Assembly: GCA_040507035.1 (NCBI GenBank)
Contig: JBEVVR010000015.1
Coordinates: 1-64,000, forward strand
DNA length: 64,000 bases
Source: Thiodiazotropha sp040507035
GTDB lineage: Bacteria; Pseudomonadota; Gammaproteobacteria; Chromatiales; Chromatiaceae
Direction of reading: 5' to 3'
Made by a program: the position numbers and the translations under genes. Under the pieces are notes generated by a model. The model was given only the letters and a program-made list of their open reading frames with translations. It made no database searches and was not told the DNA's origin. Shown piece after piece: positions 49,237 to 61,767 of the stretch; position 1 is the first letter of the stretch, and each line of letters begins with the position of its first letter.

Positions 49237-49281
49237 TCGATCTTCAACCAGCCCGCTTCAGCTTACCCGGGGTGACATAAG

Positions 49282-50063
49282 CTAGCGGATAGCACGGTAG
49301 GCAAGAAACTCACCTTTTCCCACCGGTACAGTGCTAGTGGAGAATGCCGGATCTTCAGAAACAATGTGAATAAAGGGAGCAATCTCGTCAGCATGGGATA
49401 GGGCATTGTCGGCGATAAGCAAGCCACCCGGGCGCAGCATGCGACGGATATTTGGCCACCATGCCGGATATTCGCTGCGTTCGGAATCTAGAAAAATGAG
49501 ATCGAAACTGCTGTCACTCTCTGCCTCAATATACTCTGTCGCATTGACTGCNNNNNNNNNNNNNNNNNNNNNNNNNNNNNNNNNNNNNNNNNNNNNNNNN
49601 NNNNNNNNNNNNNNNNNNNNNNNNNNNNNNNNNNNNNNNNNNNNNNNNNNNATGCCGGATATTCGCTGCGTTCGGAATCTAGAAAAATGAGATCGAAACT
49701 GCTGTCACTCTCTGCCTCAATATACTCTGTCGCATTGACTGCCAGCTGGGTAATAAAATCGGCCAAACCCGAGCGATTAAAATTCTTGACGGCCATGGCG
49801 ACCTTCTCTTCTGACAACTCAACGGTGGTGACTCGTCCATCGATGGCCTGAGTGGCAAACGCAAGCCAAAGCGTGGAGTAGCCGTTCGAGGTTCCGATCT
49901 CAAGTATGCGCCTGGCGTTGGCTGCCTGTACGATAACAGACAGAAACTCCCCGGTGTCCCGGGTAATATTGAGCATACGGCGGGAACGCTCAGAAATTGC
50001 CTGGTCGTTATTGCACCCAAACTCTTCGAGTTCATTCAACAGCGCTTGTAGTGATTGGTTCAT
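49282..50063 (-). CDS. SAM-dependent O-methyltransferase, interrupted by an assembly gap
   Basis: A class I O-methyltransferase of the catechol/caffeoyl-CoA type. The N-terminal part (50063 down to 49652) has the SAM motif ILEIGTSNGYSTLWLAFA, the acidic TTVELSEEK, and the metal-site region FDLIFLDSERSEYP. After the gap the frame resumes as WWPNIRRMLRPGGLLIADN and ends GKGEFLAYRAIR at a stop at 49282-49284. Removing 191 nt (100 N plus one 91-nt duplicate) restores a single 196-residue frame. As assembled, the frame is broken; the gene itself is probably intact. Confidence 0.88.
49461..49742. other. Assembly gap (100 N) with 91-nt duplicated flanks
   Basis: N positions 49552-49651 number exactly 100. 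The 91 nt at 49461-49551 are identical to 49652-49742. This is the same signature, with the same 91-nt overlap length, as the gap near 22.6 kb, which points to contig ends produced by one assembler overlap setting rather than biological duplications. Confidence 0.92.
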
Positions 50064-50104
50064 TAGTTGTTAAATTACCTGGTTGATTTGAACACAAGGA
50101 TTGT

Positions 50105-50917
50105 TCAGTTATTTCTTAACGCATCTACAAGCGTCGTGATCTCCCTGATCACCTCTTCCGGCTTATCCCGATGGATAAAATGACCACTGCCATCCACAAC
50201 CCTGTGCTTTGACTTTGAGGACATCCTGGCAAGATCATGTTGAAACTCAAGCCATTTCTCACGCATCGCCTGGTCTTCAAACAAGGAGGATTTTTCAGCG
50301 GTCAGGATAACCAGGGGGATATCGGGAAAAGGTTCGATGGATAGAAACTCATTATGCACAGGTTTTAAGATTGAGGCCTCGTAACTGGTTCGTCCCAGGG
50401 CCGTTGTTGCGGTGAAGGTTGAATAGAGCAGTGGACGCTCTTTTCTGAAATACTCGAACTGGGAGGGGTGGGTTGAGTCGATCAAAACGACGCCGGCAAC
50501 CTGTTGCGGATAGAGCCGGGCGAACATATTGGCATATAAGCCGCCCGCAGAGTGTCCGACCAGCAGGTAGGGGGGTTTATGACCGGTTGCTAGTAAGTTC
50601 TGATGCAATTGTTCAGCGATCTCTCTGGCTGTGTTTGGAGTTGCGTTGAGACTGCTCCTACCGTACCCAGGCCGGTTGTAAGAAAAAACTCTGCTAACTC
50701 TGCTGAGGTCGTCAAATATGGGTGACCAGGTAGACATGGTGGGGCCCATGCCCGATTCAAACACGATCACCGGGCTACCCTCCCCCTTGACAGCGATATC
50801 CACCTTTCTGCCCTGAACCGTTTCCAGGGAGGCATCCGGCAAACCAGCGCATCCCGTCAGCAGCTGCAACAGGAACACGCCTATTATGTGTCTCGATTTT
50901 ACAGCATTAACTGACAT
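50105..50917 (-). CDS. Alpha/beta-hydrolase lipoprotein
   Basis: A 270-residue alpha/beta-hydrolase with a lipoprotein signal: short basic N-terminus (VKSRH), hydrophobic stretch, and lipobox LLTGC, so it should be lipid-anchored. The nucleophile elbow is VGHSAGGLYANMF, an oxyanion-type HG-like segment appears as VFESGMGPTMSTW, and the catalytic His is in DGSGHFIHRDKPEEV. The start at 50917 (MSVNAVKSRH) is an ATG; an upstream TTG would add six residues. Substrate unknown. Downstream of the histidine-kinase gene on the same strand with a 57-nt gap. Confidence 0.88.
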   Translation of the reverse strand: MSVNAVKSRHIIGVFLLQLLTGCAGLPDASLETVQGRKVDIAVKGEGSPVIVFESGMGPTMSTWSPIFDDLSRVSRVFSYNRPGYGRSSLNATPNTAREIAEQLHQNLLATGHKPPYLLVGHSAGGLYANMFARLYPQQVAGVVLIDSTHPSQFEYFRKERPLLYSTFTATTALGRTSYEASILKPVHNEFLSIEPFPDIPLVILTAEKSSLFEDQAMREKWLEFQHDLARMSSKSKHRVVDGSGHFIHRDKPEEVIREITTLVDALRNN

Positions 50918-50974
50918 TGTATTTTCTAGCGACAACAGGAATTCCCAGTGTAAGTTTGCTCCGCTCTTGCGGAG

Positions 50975-52387
50975 TCAGCCAGCGTATGATGGCCTGTTCA
51001 GCATCAGTGAAAAGGTGCTGCCCTTGCCCGGGGTGCTGTCGACAGCAATCTCCCCACCATGGGCGCGAGCAAATGCCAACGCCAAACTCAAGCCAAGGCC
51101 GTTGCCAAATTCCGAGCGACTCCAGTCGCAGCGGTAGAAACGTTGAAAGATCTTGGGCAGCTCCTGCATGGATATGCCGACCCCGGTGTCGCGAATGGAG
51201 AGAACGACAGACTCCTCCTCATCGACCAGGCTGACCGTTATGGTTCCTCCTACCGGGGTGTATTTGACCGCATTGTCGAGAAGATTGGCAACCACTCGTT
51301 GCAGTCGTTGCAGATCACCCTGAATGCGGCAGGTCGGAGGCAGGTTGGTAACCAGTGTCAGCTGTTTATCTTCAGCCAGGGTCTGAAACAGATCGCAGGC
51401 ATCCACCACAAGATCGACCAGATCGACCTGAGAGATCTTCAACTTCGCCGCCCCTGACTCGGCTTCCGCGATATCCAAGGTGGTGTTGATCATCGCTAAC
51501 AATCGATCGCACTCCTCAGTGGTATCGTTGGCAAGGGCCGTCCAATCAGTATTCGAAAAGCCGGAATTGAGCGCCATCTCTGCCGAGGCCCTGATACGTG
51601 CCACGGGACTGCGCAGGTCATGGGCCAGATTGTCGGTCATCTCGCGCATCCCGATAATCAGGTTTTGGATACGATCCAACATGGAATTGAAGGCTTGCGC
51701 CAGATAGTCCAGCTCATCACCATTGGCACTGACCGGTACCCGTCGATCCAATGAGCCTTTTGCAATTTCCGTTGCGGTTCTGGTCACCTCCTGCACACCG
51801 CGTAAGTTTCGCTGGGCAAGAAACCAACCGATAGGACCGCCGAGGAGGATCATTACCAACAGTATGAACAGAAAACCTTTGAACAGTGTCGCCAGAAACT
51901 CTTCATCATTCTCCAGTGTCTCTCCGACTTGAAGCAGGGTATCGGTGTCGATAAAACCGTAGACAGCGCGTATTGAATGATCCCTATCAGGCAGCTCAAT
52001 TGTTTCCAGTATCGGTTCGCCATCTTCAAGCGTTTGAAATAGCTCACCTCCAGGCTGTTCCAGACCCTGCCAGGATGATAGATCAGTGGCAAAGATCAGC
52101 TTGCGATCCTTCCATACCCGAAAGAAGGAGACCTCTGCCTCGTCACCTTTGGTATCGCTCAACATCTCTTCTTCTACTCTAGCGAAACCGCCCTGCTTTA
52201 ATAAGCTGGCGATATCCTCTATATCTTCCTCCAGATCATCATCCATGCGTTGATTCACGATAGCGACAATCAGCATAAAAACAACAACGAAGGTGAGGAT
52301 GAATGACAAGGCAAAAACACCCACATACCAGGTTGTCATTTTAAGCGCGAGGGTCTTGTGCAGATTATTCAGTTTCTTTAAGAACAT
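50975..52387 (-). CDS. Sensor histidine kinase of an OmpR-type two-component system
   Basis: A 470-residue membrane kinase. It has TM1 at about 22-46, a periplasmic sensor of about 125 residues, TM2 at 170-190, HAMP (191-245), the phospho-acceptor H256 in DNLAHDLRSPVARIR, and an ATPase domain with N-box LLDNAVKYTP, G1 IRDTGVGIS and G2 GNGLGLSLA. The start at 52387 (MFLKKLNNLH) was chosen because earlier in-frame codons lie deep inside the regulator gene; it overlaps that gene by 23 nt. The periplasmic domain resembles no sensor I can name. Confidence 0.93.
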   Translation of the reverse strand: MFLKKLNNLHKTLALKMTTWYVGVFALSFILTFVVVFMLIVAIVNQRMDDDLEEDIEDIASLLKQGGFARVEEEMLSDTKGDEAEVSFFRVWKDRKLIFATDLSSWQGLEQPGGELFQTLEDGEPILETIELPDRDHSIRAVYGFIDTDTLLQVGETLENDEEFLATLFKGFLFILLVMILLGGPIGWFLAQRNLRGVQEVTRTATEIAKGSLDRRVPVSANGDELDYLAQAFNSMLDRIQNLIIGMREMTDNLAHDLRSPVARIRASAEMALNSGFSNTDWTALANDTTEECDRLLAMINTTLDIAEAESGAAKLKISQVDLVDLVVDACDLFQTLAEDKQLTLVTNLPPTCRIQGDLQRLQRVVANLLDNAVKYTPVGGTITVSLVDEEESVVLSIRDTGVGISMQELPKIFQRFYRCDWSRSEFGNGLGLSLALAFARAHGGEIAVDSTPGKGSTFSLMLNRPSYAG

Positions 52388-53042
52388 AACCTGTACCACG
52401 TACGGTATGAATGAGAGGAGCACCAAAGCCCTTATCGATCTTTTCGCGTAGGCGGCAGATTCTCGACTCAACCACATTGGTCTGCGGATCGAAATTGTAG
52501 TCCCAGACATGTTCCATGATCATGGTTTTCGATACCACGCGGCCGGAATTGCGCGCAAGATACTCGATCAGGGAGAACTCCCGTGGCTGCAGATCGATCG
52601 TTATTCCGGCACGGGTCACCGTGCGCCTGAGCAGGTCGATTGACAGGTCGCCAACCGTCAGTCCCGTGGGCTCTGGAACATTGGTCGCACGCCTGATCAA
52701 TGCCTGAACGCGGGCGAGCAGTTCGGTAAACGCAAAGGGCTTAGTCAAGTAGTCATCACCGCCCGCATGCAGTCCCTCGACCCGCTCATCCAAGGATCGC
52801 TTGGCGCTCAATATGATGACTGGCAGCTTATTGCGGTGCCGCCGCAGCTCATCGATGATAGAGAGACCATCCAGTCCCGGCAGCATAATGTCTATGACAG
52901 CGACATCATAGGATGATGCAAGCGCCATATTCAGGCCTCTGTTTCCATCGTTTGCATGCTCGACAACGAATCCCGCCTCCTTGAAGCCCTTTTTCACGAA
53001 AGCAGCAATCTTTTCATCATCTTCTATTAACAGTAATCGCAT
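52365..53042 (-). CDS. OmpR/PhoB-family response regulator
   Basis: A 225-residue regulator. The receiver domain (1-115) has acidic pocket E7-D8-D9, phospho-acceptor D51 (VAVIDIMLPGLDG), and the conserved lysine in YLTKPFAF. The winged-helix domain (about 125-225) has LQPREFSLIEYLARNSGRVVS and the recognition region ESRICRLREKID. It precedes and overlaps its kinase gene and is divergent from a secreted-protein gene, with 22-nt-spaced direct repeats in between that are likely its own targets. Confidence 0.95.
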   Translation of the reverse strand: MRLLLIEDDEKIAAFVKKGFKEAGFVVEHANDGNRGLNMALASSYDVAVIDIMLPGLDGLSIIDELRRHRNKLPVIILSAKRSLDERVEGLHAGGDDYLTKPFAFTELLARVQALIRRATNVPEPTGLTVGDLSIDLLRRTVTRAGITIDLQPREFSLIEYLARNSGRVVSKTMIMEHVWDYNFDPQTNVVESRICRLREKIDKGFGAPLIHTVRGTGYVLKETE

Positions 53043-53177
53043 GGTTGAATCACTCTCTGCCGGTAACGATTTTTATATAACAATCGCAATTCAAAAAACC
53101 GAAAGCAGTAGTTTCTGATTTCAATTTATAACCTGCTCAATGAGTTGTCTAGCGTTGGCGTTTGAATAGGTGCCTAG

Positions 53178-53216
53178 ATGACCAAATGGTCATGTTTTGA
53201 GCAGCCTATGGTCATG
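53178..53216. promoter_or_regulatory. Candidate response-regulator operator
   Basis: The 9-nt direct repeat ATGGTCATG occurs at 53186-53194 and 53208-53216, start to start 22 nt or about two helical turns, on the same face of the DNA. The first copy is also the right half of a palindrome (ATGACCA at 53178-53184, TGGTCAT at 53187-53193). It lies in the 265-nt divergent spacer between the regulator gene and the secreted-protein gene. OmpR-family proteins commonly bind such direct repeats; the link here is inferred. Confidence 0.6.
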
Positions 53217-53307
53217 ATCGAGTCAGTCTCCAGTCAGGTTGGAGGGATAGTCTTAGTATCAGCCAGGGCCATCTGGCTTATACCCAACTAACACCAGGAG
53301 ACTCAAA

Positions 53308-54114
53308 ATGAAAAAAGATTTTCGCCAACCAGTGTCAACCACCCTGTTCCCTTCGCGCACCAGTTTGGCTTTGTTGATATCGAGCGCCCTCGCTGTCGCG
53401 TCCACGGTTGCGGTGGCGGGAGATGATCAGGAGATTCCCTATGATGAAGCCGACATCTACGCAGAGCTCAACCACACCGACGGTGACCTGGGATTTCATG
53501 CACTGATCGATGGTGAACCATGGAAGAGCCTGGAGATTGAGGACACAAATGAGCGCAGGATTCTCTCCATCCGTAACCGTGGACGCCTACGCCACCAGGG
53601 CCTGACCGAACTCTTTTTCGAAAGCGCCGAGCCCCCATTCGATGAGCTCACACCGGCGGAGTTCTTCGAACGTTTTCCAGAGGGGATCTATGAGGTCGAA
53701 GGCAAGACACTCGAGGGTGAGGAGCTGGAGAGTGAGGTCGAATTTACCCACCTCATGCCTGCGCCAGCCGCCAACATTCAGCTCTCGGGCGTGCCGGCAG
53801 CGGAAAACTGTGATGCCGATCCCTTACCCGTGGTCACTGCACCTGTGGTGATAAGCTGGGATCCGGTCACCCACTCACACCCTGACATGGGCAGAAGCGG
53901 CGAACCGGTTGAGGTGGTCAAATACCAACTGGTGGTCGAGAGCGAGGACCCGAATCTGTTGATCATGAGTGTAGAGCTTCCGCCTGACGTAACATCGCTG
54001 GAAGTTCCAAGCGAGTTTACCGACCTGAGCGACGAATTCAAATTTGAAATTCTGGTCAAGGAGGAGAGTGGTAATCAAACCGCAGTGGAAAGCTGCTTCG
54101 AGCTCGGAGGTTGA
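53308..54114 (+). CDS. Exported protein of unknown function
   Basis: A 268-residue protein with a long Sec signal peptide (residues about 1-38, basic KKDFR, hydrophobic LALLISSALAVAS, cleavage after VAVAG or nearby). The mature part is strongly acidic and starts with a helical or mixed domain (IYAELNHTDGDLGFHALIDG, ELTPAEFFERFPEGIYEVEG). The C-terminal 90 residues look like a fibronectin-III fold (VVISWDPVTHS to VKYQLVVE to FKFEILVKEES). Two cysteines could form a disulfide. AGGAG precedes the start. It is divergent from the two-component system and is its probable target. Confidence 0.8.
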   Translation: MKKDFRQPVSTTLFPSRTSLALLISSALAVASTVAVAGDDQEIPYDEADIYAELNHTDGDLGFHALIDGEPWKSLEIEDTNERRILSIRNRGRLRHQGLTELFFESAEPPFDELTPAEFFERFPEGIYEVEGKTLEGEELESEVEFTHLMPAPAANIQLSGVPAAENCDADPLPVVTAPVVISWDPVTHSHPDMGRSGEPVEVVKYQLVVESEDPNLLIMSVELPPDVTSLEVPSEFTDLSDEFKFEILVKEESGNQTAVESCFELGG

Positions 54115-54131
54115 TGGAGTAGAGCCTAAAA

Positions 54132-54184
54132 GGGAGCTTCATTGACTGAAAGAGAACCCACTCTGTGACGTCAGTGAAGCTCCC
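54132..54184. repeat. Inverted repeat between two exported-protein genes
   Basis: GGGAGCTTCATTGAC at 54132-54146 pairs with GTCAGTGAAGCTCCC at 54170-54184 in 14 of 15 positions across a 23-nt loop. It lies 18 nt after the first gene and 37 nt before the second. There is no U tract, so it may be an mRNA stability hairpin or a partial terminator that tunes expression of the second gene. Confidence 0.55.
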
Positions 54185-54220
54185 GACCTACACAAACAAG
54201 CGTCAGATTAGGTCAGAAAA

Positions 54221-55015
54221 ATGGGATCACAACTTCTTGTAATCTGCTTGATATGCCTTTCGATGATGTCGCATCAGTCGGCATTTGCCCAGGACCTGGT
54301 GTTGAGTCGCAGCCAAGAATTGGTGTCTGTAAGGAGCTCTCATGTCGTGCTTTTCGAGAAGGGTTATCTGTTTGTCAAAGCCGAAGAGATCGAGCTGAAT
54401 GACCTGTTCATTGCCATCGCCAGTAAGACTGGAATCACTTTCTCTCCTTTCATTCAACTGGATGAATCCGTTTCGATAGAAATAGAGTGGCGCCCGGTCG
54501 CTGAGGCGATCGCCTACATTCTACGCGACCATAGCTTCGTCTATGTCAGCACGGATTCTCCCAGACTTTGGATCCTTCCACAGCACGGCCATGAAACCAC
54601 GACTACAGATAGTGTTTCCATAGGTTTTCAGCTAGAGCCCATTGATTTGAATACCACACTTCAACTGCAGGCCTTGAGTGATGATCCCGAGATGCGTGAA
54701 GATGCCTTGATAGACCTGGGAAAAAGCGTACAACAGGCTCCAGTTGAACTCCTTTCCTCCGCCATAACAGATCCTGATTTCAGAGTGCGGGAATCAGCAG
54801 TTGTCTCACTGTCAGAAATCGGTGGCTACGAGGCCGTTGAAACCCTGACGATGGCCTTGGCGGATCAAAATCCCCGCATCAGGGAAGAGGCGATCGATGC
54901 CTTGGCCGAAATAGGTGGTGAGACGGCGATTTCGGTTTTGAAACAGGCGCTGGGAGACGATGTATCGTTTGTACGGCAGGCGGCCACGGAGGCACTTGAT
55001 CAACTGCAACAATAG
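54221..55015 (+). CDS. Exported protein with STN-like and HEAT-repeat domains
   Basis: A 264-residue protein with a signal peptide (about 1-23, cleavage after SAFAQ). Residues about 55-115 resemble the secretin/TonB short N-terminal (STN) fold: ELNDLFIAIASKTGITFSPF, SVSIEIEWRPVAEAIAYIL, HSFVYVS. Residues about 140-264 form HEAT or PBS-lyase-type repeats (LQALSDDPEMREDALIDLG, ITDPDFRVRESAVVSLSEIG, LADQNPRIREEAIDALAEIG, LGDDVSFVRQAATEALDQL). STN with HEAT in one periplasmic protein is unusual. It follows the exported protein on the same strand and may be co-regulated. An N gap begins 15 nt after its stop. Confidence 0.8.
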   Translation: MGSQLLVICLICLSMMSHQSAFAQDLVLSRSQELVSVRSSHVVLFEKGYLFVKAEEIELNDLFIAIASKTGITFSPFIQLDESVSIEIEWRPVAEAIAYILRDHSFVYVSTDSPRLWILPQHGHETTTTDSVSIGFQLEPIDLNTTLQLQALSDDPEMREDALIDLGKSVQQAPVELLSSAITDPDFRVRESAVVSLSEIGGYEAVETLTMALADQNPRIREEAIDALAEIGGETAISVLKQALGDDVSFVRQAATEALDQLQQ

Positions 55016-55029
55016 GTTTAGGAAACGAC

Positions 55030-55129
55030 NNNNNNNNNNNNNNNNNNNNNNNNNNNNNNNNNNNNNNNNNNNNNNNNNNNNNNNNNNNNNNNNNNNNNNN
55101 NNNNNNNNNNNNNNNNNNNNNNNNNNNNN
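55030..55129. other. Assembly gap (100 N), no duplicated flank
   Basis: Exactly 100 N between the HEAT-repeat gene and the end of the next gene. Unlike the two other gaps, the sequences on either side do not repeat, so the true gap length is unknown and something could be missing. The two neighbouring genes are convergent and both keep their stop codons. Confidence 0.9.
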
Positions 55130-55133
55130 ACGC

Positions 55134-55634
55134 CTATTTCACTTCACTATTTGCCGCAGATAAAACCGCATTATATTCACCCTTGTATTGAAGAGGCCTT
55201 GTGTAGTCACTGGCAACCTCTCTTGTCTGGCTGTCAACTAACACCACCCCTTGGATAATATTCATGTGTAACCCCGTTCTGTCCTTCAACTCCGACGCTA
55301 TCCCGGAAGCCGTAGTGAACAGTTCATGGGGGCAAACCAATACAACAAAGGAGTGAGAGCTCTTATAGGCTGCGTACCCAACATATTTGGATGTAATTTC
55401 TTTCCGCATGTGCTTGAAGAATGCCTTCAGGCTCTCACGTTCGGTTATTGTTTCAGGCACCGTGATAACCGCTGCTATTCCATGCCCTCCGAAAACACGC
55501 TGTAACGGTTTCCATGGCTTTTTCACGATTCCGACTATGTTTTCAGTAACCTCATCATATCGCTCACTGAACTTGTACTGGGATAAATTTTGCTCAAGTT
55601 TAGCGGTGATACTTTGCGATAACTGCTTGCTCAT
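55134..55634 (-). CDS. Uncharacterised soluble protein
   Basis: A 166-residue protein with no signal peptide or membrane segment that I do not recognise. It has a helical N-terminus (KQLSQSITAKLEQNLSQYKF), then an alternating pattern compatible with an alpha/beta domain (GIAAVITVPETITERESLKAFF, HSFVVLVCPHELF, MNIIQGVVLVDSQT). It lies 31 nt downstream of tilS on the same strand. The stop codon is 4 nt from an N gap, so the frame seems complete. Confidence that it is a real gene rests on length and codon-like composition. Confidence 0.65.
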   Translation of the reverse strand: MSKQLSQSITAKLEQNLSQYKFSERYDEVTENIVGIVKKPWKPLQRVFGGHGIAAVITVPETITERESLKAFFKHMRKEITSKYVGYAAYKSSHSFVVLVCPHELFTTASGIASELKDRTGLHMNIIQGVVLVDSQTREVASDYTRPLQYKGEYNAVLSAANSEVK

Positions 55635-55665
55635 GCCTGACCTCCCTACTTATCATTCATGTCCC

Positions 55666-56997
55666 TTAAATATCCATCTTCAACCAGTCGACAACAATGG
55701 CGTCCTCCCCTGCTCGCGCCTGGAAAGGCTGACACACGCAGCGCCCGGGAACCACTGCCAACTCACCATCCAGATAGACCAGGGGTACGTGCTCCCGTTC
55801 CCAGTGAGGTATGCCCCACTCCTGAAAGAGTTTTTTCAATGGACGGTGGTGCTCCTGTCCAGGCAGTTGACAGCGCTCACCACCACCACGGAATCGCACC
55901 TCTACTTTGGCCTGGCGCCAGTGATGCTGAGAGATCCCCTCTTCACCGGGTTGTGCTACCAGGCGCCCCAGTCCCTCGGGCAGAGCCAGCTCTTTCCCAT
56001 CCGGCCAGGGCAAAGGCTGAGTGGGAAGCTCTATGGCTTGGGTGCGTTGCAGATAGAGCCGGTCGCGATAACGGCGTACCTCCCAATCCTCCCAACGGAT
56101 CAGTGGCACTGCATCGATGCGGCCATGTACCGCCTCCGTTTCGATGCGGCTGATCTTTTTCGAACTGGGCAGTGGCGCGCCGAGGGCAGCGATCCAGTGG
56201 CGCAGCAGATTCCTCAGGCGTACCGAGTTGAGCTGTTTCAGGACCGGGATCGACAGGGTATCGGTTTCACTGTCACGGGCCTTGGCCAGGTCCTCTTCCG
56301 CCTCTTCTTTGACCAGCATCAGCAGTTCGCCGCTGAAGCGGGCGGCCCTGGAGAGGGTGGTGGCCGCCGCCGGCCAGCGGCAGCGCAGCAGGGGCATCAC
56401 CTGGTGGCGGATGAAGTTGCGATCGAAGCGCAGGTCCCGGTTGGATGGGTCTTCCCGCCAGCTCAGCCCCTGTTCCTGGGCATAGGCCTCCAGCGCGTTA
56501 CGGGGGAAGGAGAGTAAGGGTCGAGCCAACCAGCCGGGTTCGAATCGGGCAAGAGGTGACATCGCCGCAAGTCCGGCGGGGCCGCTGCCCCGCAGCAGTT
56601 GCAGCAGCAGGGTCTCCGCCTGGTCGTCCTGATGCTGGGCGGTGAGCAGCAGATCCCCTTCAGCCATGTTGGCGGCCAGCGCCTGATAGCGCGCCTCCCG
56701 GGCGACCGCCTCCAGGCTGTCACCGCTGTTCACAGTCAGATTGAGTTGTACCGTCTGCAGAGCGACGCCGTACTCCCTGCACAGCTGCTCACAGTGGGCC
56801 TGCCAGTCGTCGGCATCGGGCTGCAACCCGTGGTGGATGTGGATCGCCCGCAGCTCATAGGGGAGCTGCGGTCTGAGTTCAGCGAGCAGGTGGAGCAGCA
56901 CACAGGAGTCGAGGCCGCCGCTGAGGGCCAGGTGGCAGCAGGATGCCTGGGGCAGCTGACCGAGGGTTTCAAGCAACTGCTGGGCCGTGAGATTCAC
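55666..56997 (-). CDS. tilS: tRNA(Ile)-lysidine synthase
   Basis: A 443-residue enzyme that converts the wobble cytidine of tRNA-Ile(CAU) to lysidine, so that it reads AUA. The ATP-pyrophosphatase loop SGGLDS is at residues 26-31, followed by HIHHGLQPDADDW and the core LLTAQHQDDQAETLLLQLLRGSG. The C-terminal TilS domains with FRGGGERCQLPGQEHHRPLKKLFQ are present. It lies 91 nt after accA, the conserved dnaE-accA-tilS order. Confidence 0.95.
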   Translation of the reverse strand: MNLTAQQLLETLGQLPQASCCHLALSGGLDSCVLLHLLAELRPQLPYELRAIHIHHGLQPDADDWQAHCEQLCREYGVALQTVQLNLTVNSGDSLEAVAREARYQALAANMAEGDLLLTAQHQDDQAETLLLQLLRGSGPAGLAAMSPLARFEPGWLARPLLSFPRNALEAYAQEQGLSWREDPSNRDLRFDRNFIRHQVMPLLRCRWPAAATTLSRAARFSGELLMLVKEEAEEDLAKARDSETDTLSIPVLKQLNSVRLRNLLRHWIAALGAPLPSSKKISRIETEAVHGRIDAVPLIRWEDWEVRRYRDRLYLQRTQAIELPTQPLPWPDGKELALPEGLGRLVAQPGEEGISQHHWRQAKVEVRFRGGGERCQLPGQEHHRPLKKLFQEWGIPHWEREHVPLVYLDGELAVVPGRCVCQPFQARAGEDAIVVDWLKMDI

Positions 56998-57088
56998 GGG
57001 GGCTCCTTGTGAACGTCACTTGCCGGGGGCGAAACGCCATCGCCGCTCCCGATGTCAACGATACAGGGATCTGGCGAGGATCACCGGA

Positions 57089-58048
57089 TCAGTCCCCGGC
57101 GAACTGGCCATACTGCATGAGGCGCTGATAGCGGGTATCGAGCAGCTTGTCGATGGCCATGCTGGTGATGTTGTCCAGCCCCTCCAGCAAGGCATGCTTG
57201 AGGTTCTTGGCCATGGTCTCGATATCGCGATGGGCGCCGCCCAGGGGTTCCGGCACGATCTCATCGATCAATCCCAGCTCCTTCAACCGGTCCGAGGTGA
57301 TTGCCATCGCCTCCGCCGCCAGCGGCGCCTTCTCCGCGCTTTTCCACAGGATCGAGGCGCAGCCCTCCGGCGAGATCACCGAGTAGGTGCTGTATTGCAG
57401 CATCAGCACACGGTCGCCTACGCCAACGGCCAGCGCGCCGCCGGACCCACCCTCGCCGATCACGGTGCAGATGATGGGGGTGCGCAGTCCCGACATTACC
57501 CTGAGGTTGCGGGCGATGGCCTCGCTCTGACCCCGCTCCTCGGCGCCCACGCCAGGATAGGCCCCGGGGGTATCGATGAAGGTCATGATCGGTAGCCGGA
57601 AACGCTCCGCCAGCTCCATCAGCCGCAATGCCTTGCGATAGCCCTCGGGTCGGGGCATGCCGAAATTGCGAAACAGCTTGTCCTTGGTGTCGCGGCCCTT
57701 CTGATGGCCGATCACCATCACCGGACGCCCCTCGAGACGGGCCACCCCACCGACAATGGCATGGTCGTCGGCAAAGGCCCGGTCGCCATGCAGCTCGTGA
57801 AACTCATCGAAGATACGATCGATGTAGTCGAGCACATAGGGCCGCTGGGGATGGCGCGAAAGCTGCGAAATATCCCAGGGCTTGAGATTGGAGAAGATCG
57901 ACTCGGTCAGCGACTGACACTTGTTCTCCAGTCGCGCGATCTCGTCCTGGATATTGATCTCATTGTCGGTGCCGACCAGACGAAGCTCTTCGATCTTCGC
58001 TTCAAGCTCGGCGATGGGCTGTTCAAATTCTAGAAAATTCAGATCCAT
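57089..58048 (-). CDS. accA: Acetyl-CoA carboxylase carboxyltransferase subunit alpha
   Basis: A 319-residue subunit that with AccD transfers the carboxyl group from biotin to acetyl-CoA, the first step of fatty-acid synthesis. The N-terminal helix MDLNFLEFEQPIAELEAKI and the crotonase-fold core (MTFIDTPGAYPGVGAEERGQ, IGEGGSGGALAVG, SVISPEGCASILWK) are typical. Normal length. It lies 87 nt after dnaE. Confidence 0.97.
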   Translation of the reverse strand: MDLNFLEFEQPIAELEAKIEELRLVGTDNEINIQDEIARLENKCQSLTESIFSNLKPWDISQLSRHPQRPYVLDYIDRIFDEFHELHGDRAFADDHAIVGGVARLEGRPVMVIGHQKGRDTKDKLFRNFGMPRPEGYRKALRLMELAERFRLPIMTFIDTPGAYPGVGAEERGQSEAIARNLRVMSGLRTPIICTVIGEGGSGGALAVGVGDRVLMLQYSTYSVISPEGCASILWKSAEKAPLAAEAMAITSDRLKELGLIDEIVPEPLGGAHRDIETMAKNLKHALLEGLDNITSMAIDKLLDTRYQRLMQYGQFAGD

Positions 58049-58135
58049 GCGCGAAATATACCGGAATCAAATTGGTTAGGACAGCCTCAAAATTACGAAA
58101 TATTGTTACCCGGGAGCCTGCCGTCTGCCAGGCAA

Positions 58136-61684
<3,549 letters not shown>

Positions 61685-61767
61685 GGTCGTCTATTCTACC
61701 CCGAATCGGTCTCAGGTCATGAGCCCGAAATCATCTTCCAGGTATAAAAAAATCCCGATTCCGGGAA

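Noticed and set aside
55030..55129. Search for a duplicated flank at the third N gap
   Set aside because: The sequences before and after this gap do not match, so it is a true unknown-length gap rather than an overlap artefact.
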